This document shows, piece after piece, positions 1-5,387 of a stretch of 9,080 nucleotides of DNA. The notes beneath the pieces were generated by a model. It saw only the letters and a program-made list of their open reading frames with translations, searched no databases and was not told the DNA's origin. The stretch is from UBA7236 sp043727235 (GTDB taxonomy: Bacteria; Bacteroidota; Bacteroidia; Chitinophagales; BACL12). How positions within the stretch are numbered: the first letter of the stretch is position 1; each line of letters begins with the position of its first letter. Location of the stretch: the NCBI GenBank assembly GCA_043727235.1, contig JAYSYX010000286.1, positions 1 to 9,080 of the forward strand, read 5' to 3'. Both the position numbers and the translations under genes were made by a program.

Positions 1-138
1 TGCAGCTCGTTTTATTTGTTGCACCATATTAAATCGTTCATCAGGGGGAAATTTTTTTAAAATGCGATGGATTTCAACGTTTAATTTTTTTGATAAAAAA
101 TAAACATCAAGTTTAGTGTGGGATAATTCAATAAACAT
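1..138 (-). CDS. Four-helix bundle protein (23S rRNA IVP type), 5' part only
   Basis: The minus strand from an ATG at 138-136 stays open to the left edge and gives 46 residues starting MFIELSHTKLDVY and containing KKFPPDERFNMVQQIKRAA. This N-terminus, with an early 'HTKLDVY' and then 'KFPPxERF' before a helix ending in an R(A/S)A-like stretch, is typical of the four-helix bundle family first seen as proteins encoded by 23S rRNA intervening sequences. In Bacteroidota these occur as stand-alone genes, as here: there is no rRNA in the window. Family members are about 115-125 residues, so roughly 70 are missing beyond the edge. The cellular role is not established. A repeat-rich gap of 506 bp separates it from the next gene, which is on the same strand. 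The family call rests on recognition of the N-terminal third only. Confidence 0.8.
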   Translation of the reverse strand, partial: MFIELSHTKLDVYFLSKKLNVEIHRILKKFPPDERFNMVQQIKRAA

Positions 139-217
139 AAATCTAATTTTTAGGGTTAAACAATAGTTTAAATCTACAAATTATATTTAAAGCTGCAAAT
201 TAATTATCAGGACAAAA

Positions 218-275
218 AATCGTGCAGTGTAAATCGTGAGTGTGAAATCGTGAATCGTGAAGCGTGAATCGTGAG
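218..275. repeat. AATCGTG heptamer cluster, inverted relative to the 389-640 array
   Basis: AATCGTG occurs at 218-224, 232-238, 246-252, 253-259 and 267-273, with the variant AAGCGTG at 260-266; the last four copies are head to tail. The 27 bases 249-275 are the reverse complement, with 2 mismatches, of 389-415 in the tandem array downstream. The pair is therefore an inverted repeat enclosing two hairpins. No coding frame explains it. Confidence 0.85.
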
Positions 276-278
276 TGT

Positions 279-301
279 AAAAAGGCGAAGCCTTTTTTTT
301 T
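279..301. terminator. Hairpin with T-run, probably a bidirectional terminator
   Basis: AAAAAGGC (279-286), loop GAA (287-289) and GCCTTTTT (290-297) form a perfect 8-bp stem followed by a T-run of nine (293-301). Read on the minus strand it is a stem followed by five Ts, so it could end minus-strand transcripts coming from the SGNH hydrolase gene. It sits between the inverted heptamer blocks. Confidence 0.6.
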
Positions 302-308
302 CCGTACA

Positions 309-328
309 AATAAGCCCCTGGGCTTATT
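309..328. repeat. Perfect 8-bp stem-loop next to the terminator
   Basis: AATAAGCC (309-316) and GGCTTATT (321-328) are perfect complements around a CCTG loop. No T-run follows, so it is not an obvious terminator. It lies 7 bases after the T-run of the preceding hairpin and inside the same inverted heptamer repeats. Confidence 0.6.
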
Positions 329-388
329 CTTTGCTCTGAAAAGTCAGTTCAATTGAGAACGAAAAGCATGATCCCACCTCTAAGTAAA

Positions 389-640
389 CTCACGCTTCAC
401 GCCTCACGATTCACGAAAAAAATGTTCCAAAGTAGAATAATTTCTTTCTGACCAAGAGTAAGCTCACGCTTCACGCTTCACGCTTCACGATTCACGAAAA
501 AAAAATGTTCCATAGAAGTGCAATAATCTTTCTGGCCAAAATTAAACTCAAGCCTCACGCTTCACGTTTCACGAAAGAAATGTTCCCAAGAAGTATAATT
601 ATATTTCTGGCCAAGAATAGCTCACGCTTCACGATTTACG
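389..640. repeat. Imperfect tandem repeat, about 3.4 units of 74/84/74 bp
   Basis: Units begin at 389, 463, 547 and 621 (the last is partial). Each opens with CTCACG or CTCAAG plus two to four heptamers of the CTTCACG/ATTCACG type. It continues with an A-run, then AATGTTCC, an A/G-rich stretch, and a conserved TTTCTGRCCAA segment before the next unit. Unit 2 is 10 bases longer because of one extra heptamer and three extra As. The array stops 4 bases before the SGNH hydrolase stop codon. The open frame across 505-723 is produced by this repetition and is not a convincing gene. Confidence 0.85.
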
Positions 641-644
641 CCCA

Positions 645-1334
645 TCATTCCACTAACAACGGCCTCACCACCTCATTCCATACCCCATATCCTTTCTCAT
701 TCATATGCAATTTATCATCATAAAAATAGGAAGTATCCGGCTGTCCATCTGGAGTAAGCATTCGTGAATAAATATTTGCAAAGGTGATATTATTTTGCTG
801 TGCCGAATAAACTGCAACCATACTATTAAATGCAATAATTTTGTGCATCATATTAATTTTAGAAGGACTCGGCTTCAAAGAAATATAAACAATGGGAACA
901 TCTGTATATTTATTTCTTATGACAGAAATTAAATTCACAAAACGCGAAAAAACAATTTCGGGAGTTATTGTATCAACCGCTGCAAAATCATTTTCACCAC
1001 AATAAATTACGATCTGTTTAGGATCGTATTTTAATATCACATCATCAGCGTAATTTATTACATCTTCAAAAGTTGATCCACCAAATCCACGGTTTAAAAT
1101 TGGATATCCAACAAAAACACTGTCCAACTTGATCCAATTTTTAATTGACGAACTTCCAATAAACAGGATCGGATTTTCAGGCAGCTGACCAACGGTATCC
1201 ACCTGTCGATAATAATTGATCTCCGGCTCAAAATTTCCCTCCACAGTCATTTGACCTGAAACATCTCCATGTATCCTGAATAATAAAAAAAGACTCGCTA
1301 TTTTATATCTTATATTTTCAAATAATTTCATCAT
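645..1334 (-). CDS. SGNH/GDSL-family hydrolase, probably exported
   Basis: A 229-residue member of the SGNH hydrolase superfamily (esterases, lipases, carbohydrate deacetylases and PAF-acetylhydrolase-like enzymes). All four signature blocks are visible, numbered from the ATG at 1334: FIGSSS with the likely nucleophile Ser62, NRGFGGS with the oxyanion glycines 85-86, GEND with Asn115, and DDKLH with Asp207 and His210. Residues 1-28 (Lys/Arg-containing start, ASLFLLF core, SGQ) look like a signal peptide or anchor, so it probably acts in the periplasm or outside. An upstream GTG at 1346 is possible, but AGAGGTG at 1350-1344 covers it and is well spaced (9 bases) for the ATG at 1334. The substrate cannot be read from the sequence. 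A tandem repeat abuts the 3' end. Confidence 0.85.
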   Translation of the reverse strand: MMKLFENIRYKIASLFLLFRIHGDVSGQMTVEGNFEPEINYYRQVDTVGQLPENPILFIGSSSIKNWIKLDSVFVGYPILNRGFGGSTFEDVINYADDVILKYDPKQIVIYCGENDFAAVDTITPEIVFSRFVNLISVIRNKYTDVPIVYISLKPSPSKINMMHKIIAFNSMVAVYSAQQNNITFANIYSRMLTPDGQPDTSYFYDDKLHMNEKGYGVWNEVVRPLLVE

Positions 1335-1394
1335 TTTGTGATTCACCTCTAGACCAATATAAACGCCTGCTCTGAACTTATAATTTTAGAAAGA

Positions 1395-1402
1395 CAAAAT
1401 TA
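1395..1402 (-). promoter_or_regulatory. -7 element (TAATTTTG) for the SGNH hydrolase
   Basis: On the minus strand 1402-1395 reads TAATTTTG, an exact match to the Bacteroidota -7 consensus TAnnTTTG, about 60 bases before the chosen ATG. No TTG or TTTG lies at the expected distance upstream, so only half the promoter is supported. Confidence 0.4.
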
Positions 1403-1408
1403 AGTAAA

Positions 1409-1542
1409 ACCCTCGACCTAACTGGTTTAGCAAAGTTCAACCTCACAGTTTGGTTACCCACGACTAAACATGTTCCGCAAACCTCGACCTCAAATTTTTA
1501 AGAAACCTCGACCTCACAGGTTGGGAAACCTCCTATGAGGTC
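1409..1542. repeat. Decayed palindromic repeat cluster (CCTCGACCT family)
   Basis: CCTCGACCT recurs at 1411-1419, 1482-1490 and 1506-1514, and a related AACCTCACAG at 1439-1448. The last copy forms an imperfect hairpin: GACCTCA (1510-1516) pairs with TGAGGTC (1536-1542), and AGGTT (1518-1522) pairs with AACCT (1527-1531), with a small bulge. These look like degraded relatives of the perfect palindrome at 1664-1698. No gene is seen between 1347 and 1735. Confidence 0.6.
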
Positions 1543-1663
1543 TAAGTTACGGTTGACGAAAATGTGATGATCTACCAAATTTTGCACGCTTTCAAGATCA
1601 AGTAGCAGCATTTTCCTATAGACACATTTAGTTAACCTCTACTTTGGAATTTATCTTACTCCT

Positions 1664-1698
1664 AAAACCTAACAGGTTTCCCAAACCTGTTAGGTTTT
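1664..1698. repeat. Perfect 16-bp inverted repeat, REP-like palindrome
   Basis: AAAACCTAACAGGTTT (1664-1679), loop CCC (1680-1682), then the exact complement AAACCTGTTAGGTTTT (1683-1698). From memory, palindromes built on CCTAACAGGTTT are dispersed in intergenic regions of many Bacteroidota, so this is best called a REP-like element. It ends 37 bases before arsR. It could also act as a terminator or insulator for transcripts entering from the left, but there is no long T-run beyond the arm itself. Confidence 0.8.
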
Positions 1699-1707
1699 CG
1701 AAAATTT

Positions 1708-1723
1708 ATCGTATCATTGCGAT
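1708..1723. promoter_or_regulatory. Candidate ArsR operator upstream of arsR
   Basis: ATCGTATCATTGCGAT is an imperfect 16-bp palindrome with ATCG and CGAT ends, 12 bases before the arsR ATG. The same pattern (ATCGTAnnATTnCG) recurs in reverse orientation in the arsR-arsC gap. ArsR-family repressors bind such dyads near their own promoter; assignment as the ArsR site is an inference. Confidence 0.45.
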
Positions 1724-1735
1724 TGATTTACAACT

Positions 1736-2065
1736 ATGGGATTAGCCAAAATTGAAGATTTTACAATACGGGAAAACAAGATTGCCCAATTCGCTAAGGC
1801 ATTGGCACATCCGGCTCGTATTGCCATTATTCAGCTATTGCTGAAAAAACAAACCTGTTATTGTGGCGATATAGTAGAGGAGCTGCCTTTGTCGCAATCA
1901 ACTGTTTCGCAGCATCTTAAAGAACTAAAAATTGCAGGTTTGATCAAAGGAACCATCGAAGGAGCCAAAATTTGTTATTGTATTGACGAAATCGCTTGGC
2001 AACAGGCAAAACAATACCTTGGAGCACTTTTGGATACACCGGTGCAGGGAAATAAATGTTGCTGA
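1736..2065 (+). CDS. arsR: ArsR-family arsenic-responsive repressor
   Basis: A 109-residue winged-helix repressor of the ArsR/SmtB family, expected to bind the operon promoter as a dimer and let go when arsenite binds. Residues 20-35 (AKALAHPARIAIIQLL) are the family's first helices. The recognition helix-turn-helix runs about 44-70 (GDIVEELPLSQSTVSQHLKELKIAGLI) and the wing follows with KGTIEGAKICYC. Cys41 and Cys43 (TCYC) sit where the classical ELCVCDL arsenite site lies; further cysteines are Cys80, Cys82 and the C-terminal Cys108-Cys109, any of which could complete a three-thiol site. It heads an operon with an arsenate reductase, an aquaporin and a small membrane protein, 64 bp upstream of arsC. 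The ATG is the only start that gives the usual family length. Confidence 0.9.
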   Translation: MGLAKIEDFTIRENKIAQFAKALAHPARIAIIQLLLKKQTCYCGDIVEELPLSQSTVSQHLKELKIAGLIKGTIEGAKICYCIDEIAWQQAKQYLGALLDTPVQGNKCC

Positions 2066-2077
2066 AAAAGAATATTT

Positions 2078-2099
2078 CGCATTAACGTAATATTACGAT
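2078..2099. promoter_or_regulatory. Second candidate ArsR site in the arsR-arsC gap
   Basis: The gap contains a perfect 12-bp palindrome, CGTAATATTACG (2086-2097). Read on the minus strand, the segment starts ATCGTAATATTACGTT and matches 12 of the first 16 positions of the site upstream of arsR. It lies 31-52 bases before the arsC ATG. This suggests a second operator, or an internal promoter controlled separately; no clear -7 element was found. Confidence 0.4.
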
Positions 2100-2129
2100 T
2101 ATATTAAATTTAAAAGATAAACCTAAAAC

Positions 2130-2561
2130 ATGTCACCAATAAAAGTATTATTTCTATGTGTGCACAATAGTGCAAGAAGTCAGATGGCAGAAGCTTATTT
2201 GAAAAAACTTGGAGGATCTGCCTTTCAAGTGGAAAGCGCCGGCTTAGAGCCCGGAAAATTAAATCCTCTTGCTATTGCAGTAATGCAGGAGGAGGGAATA
2301 GATATTTCCAATAATCCCACAAAAGATGTTTTTGAAATGTACAAGGACGGAAAATTATTTAATTACGTGGTAACTGTTTGCGACGCACATAACTCAGAAC
2401 GCTGTCCCGTTTTCCCGGGAATTACCACCAGGATAGGTTGGGAATTTGAGGATCCATCTTCATTTACCGGAACCCCGGAAGAAAAATTAGAAAAAACCCG
2501 TCAGGTTCGCGATGAGATAAAAAATTCTGTGCAACAATTTATTAAGGATTTAAATGCGTAG
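2130..2561 (+). CDS. arsC: Arsenate reductase, thioredoxin-coupled (LMW-PTP fold)
   Basis: A 143-residue cytoplasmic enzyme that reduces arsenate to arsenite, of the low-molecular-weight tyrosine phosphatase-like type (Staphylococcus pI258 ArsC class). The P-loop is LCVHNSARSQ, with nucleophile Cys10 and Arg16 (CX5R). The redox relay cysteines of the thioredoxin-linked class are present: Cys84 in VTVCDAHNS and Cys92 in ERCP. They correspond to the resolving pair that passes the disulfide to thioredoxin and separate it from plain phosphatases, which lack them. WEFEDPSSF (Asp108-Pro109) supplies the general acid. Length fits the family (about 130-145). The stop is 3 bases before the aquaporin ATG, so the two are probably co-translated. 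Family and activity are firm; the electron donor is inferred. Confidence 0.92.
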   Translation: MSPIKVLFLCVHNSARSQMAEAYLKKLGGSAFQVESAGLEPGKLNPLAIAVMQEEGIDISNNPTKDVFEMYKDGKLFNYVVTVCDAHNSERCPVFPGITTRIGWEFEDPSSFTGTPEEKLEKTRQVRDEIKNSVQQFIKDLNA

Positions 2562-2564
2562 AAA

Positions 2565-3227
2565 ATGAGGTCATACCTTGCGGAATTTATCGGAACCTTT
2601 GCTTTGGTATTTTGTGGAACAGGTGCTATAATAATCAATGAACAAACCGGAGTTATTTCTCATGCCGGAATTGCAATCACTTTCGGATTAATAGTTATGG
2701 TAATGATTTATGCCATCGGAAATATTTCCGGTGCACATTTTAACCCTGCAGTAACAATTGCATTTACTGTTGCAAAAAAATTTCCACTGAATCAATTATC
2801 GCAATATATTATTGCTCAGGTTGGCGGAGCATTACTCGCCTCGTTAATATTAAAATTTCTTTTTCCTGAAAATATTTTATTGGGTTCTACAATACCTTCC
2901 GGAGCAGTAATGCAGAGTTTCGTTCTGGAAATTATTCTTTCCTTCTTTTTGATGTTTGTTATAATAAATGTAGCACATGGTTCAAAAGAACAAGGTATGT
3001 TCGCCGGACTTGCAATTGGTTCCACGGTTTTATTGGATGCCATGTTTGCCGGACCAATTTCCGGCGCATCCATGAATCCAGCAAGATCATTTGCTCCCGC
3101 ATTAATTTCCGGAAAATTTCAACATTTATGGATATACCTTGCTGCACCAATAATTGGCGCCCTCATTGCCGTTTTAATTCATAATATCCTCGCAAAACCT
3201 CTTGACATTAAATTGCAATCGAATTAA
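2565..3227 (+). CDS. Aquaporin (MIP family), NIP/AqpN-like, probable arsenite channel
   Basis: A 220-residue six-helix inner-membrane channel of the major intrinsic protein family. Both pore loops are intact: SGAHFNPAVT (NPA at 60-62) and GPISGASMNPARS (NPA at 171-173, then Arg174). Aligned by eye to E. coli AqpZ, the selectivity filter is Phe40-Ala159-Ala168-Arg174. The AqpZ filter His and Thr are both replaced by Ala, giving a wider opening than a strict water channel. The second-loop sequence closely resembles plant NIPs and bacterial AqpN-type proteins, which carry metalloids. It lies 3 bp after arsC and directly against the next small gene. By analogy with Sinorhizobium meliloti AqpS, which replaces ArsB and lets arsenite leave down its gradient, arsenite (possibly with other neutral solutes) is the likely cargo. 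The family is certain; the substrate is inferred. Confidence 0.9.
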   Translation: MRSYLAEFIGTFALVFCGTGAIIINEQTGVISHAGIAITFGLIVMVMIYAIGNISGAHFNPAVTIAFTVAKKFPLNQLSQYIIAQVGGALLASLILKFLFPENILLGSTIPSGAVMQSFVLEIILSFFLMFVIINVAHGSKEQGMFAGLAIGSTVLLDAMFAGPISGASMNPARSFAPALISGKFQHLWIYLAAPIIGALIAVLIHNILAKPLDIKLQSN

Positions 3228-3434
3228 ATGAAAAAACTATTTATCAAAAATAAGCTGGCTTTTTTATTTCTGATAATCTGTATTGCGGCAATAACAAGTT
3301 GTATTTTATTTAAGAACTCTGAAAGAATGAATTATATCATTACCTATCCGCTTGCAATAATAGGCTGGATCGTGTTTTTTGTTTTGGTGAGGAAGGGGAG
3401 AAGGTTTGAATTTAAGAAGGATGATGGGGAGTGA
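3228..3434 (+). CDS. Small two-helix membrane protein of the arsenic operon
   Basis: Its ATG follows the aquaporin stop codon with no gap, so it is almost certainly translated from the same message. The 68 residues contain two hydrophobic segments (about 10-28 and 36-55), a Lys-rich N-terminus and a basic tail (RKGRRFEFKKDD), which predict both ends in the cytoplasm. The first segment ends in ITSC, which loosely resembles a lipoprotein box, but the second membrane helix makes an ordinary membrane protein more likely. I do not recognise a family. Position suggests a role with the channel or in arsenic resistance, but nothing in the sequence shows what it does. Confidence 0.7.
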   Translation: MKKLFIKNKLAFLFLIICIAAITSCILFKNSERMNYIITYPLAIIGWIVFFVLVRKGRRFEFKKDDGE

Positions 3435-3452
3435 GATAGTGCAGTAAAGAGT

Positions 3453-3484
3453 TTGCTTCGACAATACTTCGTATTGTCTCGCAA
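3453..3484. repeat. Stem-loop downstream of the arsenic operon
   Basis: TTGC (3453-3456) pairs with GCAA (3481-3484), and after a small internal loop GACAATAC (3460-3467) pairs with GTATTGTC (3471-3478) across a TTC loop. It begins 18 bases after the last gene of the operon, so it could stabilise or end the transcript. It lacks a T-run and looks more like a REP-type palindrome than a standard terminator. Confidence 0.55.
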
Positions 3485-3570
3485 GGACAGTTGTTTCCAA
3501 TAAAATTATCGCAACATATTTGGATTTAGAAGGAAGAATTAATAGTTTATTGAGGTAGTTTGCGGTAGAA

Positions 3571-3687
3571 GTATATTTTAATTTCCTATTGATAGTTTTT
3601 TAGGCCACTAAGGCGCAAAGGGCGCAAAGTTGCACGAAGAAATTTTCGATAGAATGATATTTAATTACCTATTGATATTTTATTTAT
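3571..3687. repeat. Imperfect direct repeat flanking a GGCGCAAAG doublet
   Basis: A roughly 30-base AT-rich segment centred on CCTATTGATA occurs at about 3574-3602 and again at 3658-3687. Between the copies lies GGCGCAAAG twice in tandem (3612-3620, 3621-3629), far more GC-rich than its surroundings. No gene is visible anywhere in 3435-3876; the open frames there are short and without family resemblance. Confidence 0.5.
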
Positions 3688-3822
3688 GAAGGAAAAAGTG
3701 ATAAAGTTTCATGAAGTCGAAGGCTATTAATTCAATCTCAAAATTTTTTCCAGAAATAAATTAATCAAATCTCATTAACCCGAAAAGTATTAATTAGAAT
3801 TAAAATGTTCCAATGTTACACT

Positions 3823-3870
3823 TATTCCTTCATTCCTTCATTCTTTCATTCCTTCATTCCTTCATTCTTT
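3823..3870. repeat. Octamer tandem array with 24-bp higher-order period
   Basis: Six octamers of CATTCCTT type are arranged as two 24-bp blocks of the form CATTCCTT, CATTCCTT, CATTCTTT; the only difference between blocks is the first base. The array starts soon after an AAAATGTTCCA motif (3802-3812) and ends 6 bases from the stop codon of the minus-strand gene at 3877. The short plus-strand open frame across it is repeat-driven and not called. Confidence 0.85.
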
Positions 3871-3876
3871 CATTTT

Positions 3877-5160
3877 CTATTTGCAACTACAACAACAATC
3901 AGTCAATGCAATATTCCAAAGTAAATTCGTATGCAATCCAACTATCACCATTTCAGGTTCTATGGAAATTGCAGAATTTAGCGGAACATCTGTAATTGAA
4001 CTCAATGGAAATCCCGGAACACATTCTAAAAAATCGGCAAAAGATGTTTGTGCTGTTTGCAGATGATTAAAAATTACAGTTTGAAGTGCTGCAGGCATAG
4101 GAGCCGGCTGACACATTCGCGAGTTTGCGTGAGCTTGTGCAGCGCCAATATGAATCCCAAGTCCATACAACGACATTAAAGTAGATCCGTTCCCACAATT
4201 CAGTGAAACTTTAGCAACTGCTGCCTGAATATCTTTTATTACGAATTCAATTTCTGAAACGCATTGAGCATTTGTGAGGGAGGGTAGTTTTGCGATAAGT
4301 GCATCAATTTTAGCAACATCATATGGAACACATTTCACAACTTCCAAAGCTGTTTTTGCATTTTTTATTACCGCCTGCATAGCAGCAATAGAGCCCGCGG
4401 GAACCATAAATGGTTCATGTGCAGCTCTTGCCCATGCAGAACCAAGTCCGCCAATTCCCGCATAAAAGGTGCTGAGTTCTCTTCTGCATAAGGTCGAAGG
4501 AGTTCCGGTAACGGTTGTGGTGGTTGTAGTACTTGTGCCTGTTCCCTTTTCAACCGTAAAAGTGTATCTCGATTGCACTACATAAGCATTATTTATATAA
4601 GAGCGCACTTCATAGGTTCCTTCAGCTAATCCGGGAAAGGGCATGGTTCCGGTTTTTTTTCCTTCGGTATAATACCAATACGAAGACTGATCATCTTTAT
4701 AACCAACAGGTGCAATTGATATCCAATCATTTGCATTTCCGGGAAAATTGAGATAGTTCACATTAATTTTTTCATTTGCCGCATAAGAGGGTTTTTCTGT
4801 TTCGGCTTTCATTTTATCAGCATCAGTTGCCCATCCAACCGTAAATTGATATCTGCAACGAACAACATATTCATTCTTAAAATATCCCCGCACTTCATAT
4901 TTTCCTTCGGGAAGACCAGGAAATTGCAGACTTCCACTGGAGCCCCCACCGGTATAATACCAGTAAGAAGACTGATCATCTTTATATCCCACCGGAGCTA
5001 TTGCCAGCCAGTCGTTCGTATTACCCGGAAACCCCGAAAAATTAACCGTGATGGCCACCGAAGGCGCAACGTATAAACTTGTGGTGGAAACGGATTGGGA
5101 GTATAGGAAACAGGATATTCCCATAAAAAAAGCCAGAATGAAAGGGTTGTGTGGTTTCAT
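3877..5160 (-). CDS. Secreted protein with duplicated beta-sandwich and duplicated helical modules
   Basis: A 427-residue protein of unrecognised function. Residues 1-22 form a signal peptide (hydrophobic FILAFFMGISCFLY, then SQ). Two Ig-like or beta-sandwich repeats follow (about 24-108 and 116-203), sharing the 17-residue IAPVGYKDDQSSYWYYT at 54-70 and 149-165. Each ends in an EG-Y-EVR strand pair and a YxFTV strand, as in small adhesion or carbohydrate-binding modules. A Thr-rich linker (207-221) leads to a mainly helical part with two related halves (about 225-295 and 322-393). Each half has a YxxGxxxGxAxAxA-like helix, a PAxxxA-VI helix and a CVP motif (Cys277, Cys380). The extreme C-terminus is ALTDCCCSCK. 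No type IX sorting domain is seen at the end, so the protein may stay in the periplasm or use another route. It has no co-directional partner nearby. That it is secreted and modular is well supported; function is unknown. Confidence 0.8.
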   Translation of the reverse strand: MKPHNPFILAFFMGISCFLYSQSVSTTSLYVAPSVAITVNFSGFPGNTNDWLAIAPVGYKDDQSSYWYYTGGGSSGSLQFPGLPEGKYEVRGYFKNEYVVRCRYQFTVGWATDADKMKAETEKPSYAANEKINVNYLNFPGNANDWISIAPVGYKDDQSSYWYYTEGKKTGTMPFPGLAEGTYEVRSYINNAYVVQSRYTFTVEKGTGTSTTTTTTVTGTPSTLCRRELSTFYAGIGGLGSAWARAAHEPFMVPAGSIAAMQAVIKNAKTALEVVKCVPYDVAKIDALIAKLPSLTNAQCVSEIEFVIKDIQAAVAKVSLNCGNGSTLMSLYGLGIHIGAAQAHANSRMCQPAPMPAALQTVIFNHLQTAQTSFADFLECVPGFPLSSITDVPLNSAISIEPEMVIVGLHTNLLWNIALTDCCCSCK

Positions 5161-5288
5161 TTGTTGGTTATTTTAAATAAAGATAGGGAATAATCAGAAA
5201 TTATTGTCCTTAGGCCTGGAACTAACTTTGTTAAATGCATTCACTTTTTTTGAAATAAGTGCGGAATATTTAATCTGTAAATACAAAA

Positions 5289-5341
5289 TAGTAAATTTAT
5301 AACTTGACGAAATTAATAAAATAGTAAAGTTATTACTTTAC
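5289..5341. promoter_or_regulatory. Two 20-bp direct repeats, candidate operators of the mystery A gene
   Basis: TAGTAAATTTATAACTTGAC (5289-5308) and TAGTAAAGTTATTACTTTAC (5322-5341) agree at 17 of 20 positions. They are offset by 33 bp, about three helical turns, so bound proteins would face the same side. The second copy is itself a dyad (GTAAAG, 6 bases, CTTTAC) and the first a weaker one. They lie just upstream of the promoter of the HTH gene, whose product is the obvious candidate binder. Confidence 0.55.
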
Positions 5342-5347
5342 AAAATG

Positions 5348-5379
5348 TTTGTATAAGTCAATTTATAGGTTTACTTTTG
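5348..5379 (+). promoter_or_regulatory. Promoter of the mobile mystery A/B pair
   Basis: TTTG (5348-5351), a 20-base spacer and TACTTTTG (5372-5379) match the Bacteroidota promoter pattern (TTTG/TTG, 17-23, TAnnTTTG). The start of transcription would fall only a few bases before the ATG at 5388, giving a leaderless or nearly leaderless message. A further -7-like element, TAACTTTG, lies at 5223-5230 and would place the direct repeats inside the transcript. Confidence 0.55.
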
Positions 5380-5387
5380 TTGATATT

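Noticed and set aside
218..640. CRISPR array
   Set aside because: Units are contiguous 74-84 bp imperfect tandem copies with 7-base sub-repeats, without constant repeats separated by unique spacers, and no cas gene is present.
505..723. Plus-strand open frame of 72 codons
   Set aside because: It is generated by the 74-bp tandem units (repeated SRFTKEMFPRS-like peptide) and runs into the SGNH hydrolase gene on the other strand.
2816..3150. Minus-strand open frames inside the aquaporin gene
   Set aside because: Antisense shadows of a gene with both NPA motifs and six membrane helices.
3813..3995. Plus-strand open frame rich in LHSFILSF
   Set aside because: It translates the octamer array and then overlaps the end of the well-supported minus-strand secreted protein.
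5349..5387. TTG start for mobile mystery protein A
   Set aside because: It overlaps the -33 element, and the promoter's predicted transcript starts downstream of it; the ATG at 5388 gives the usual family N-terminus.
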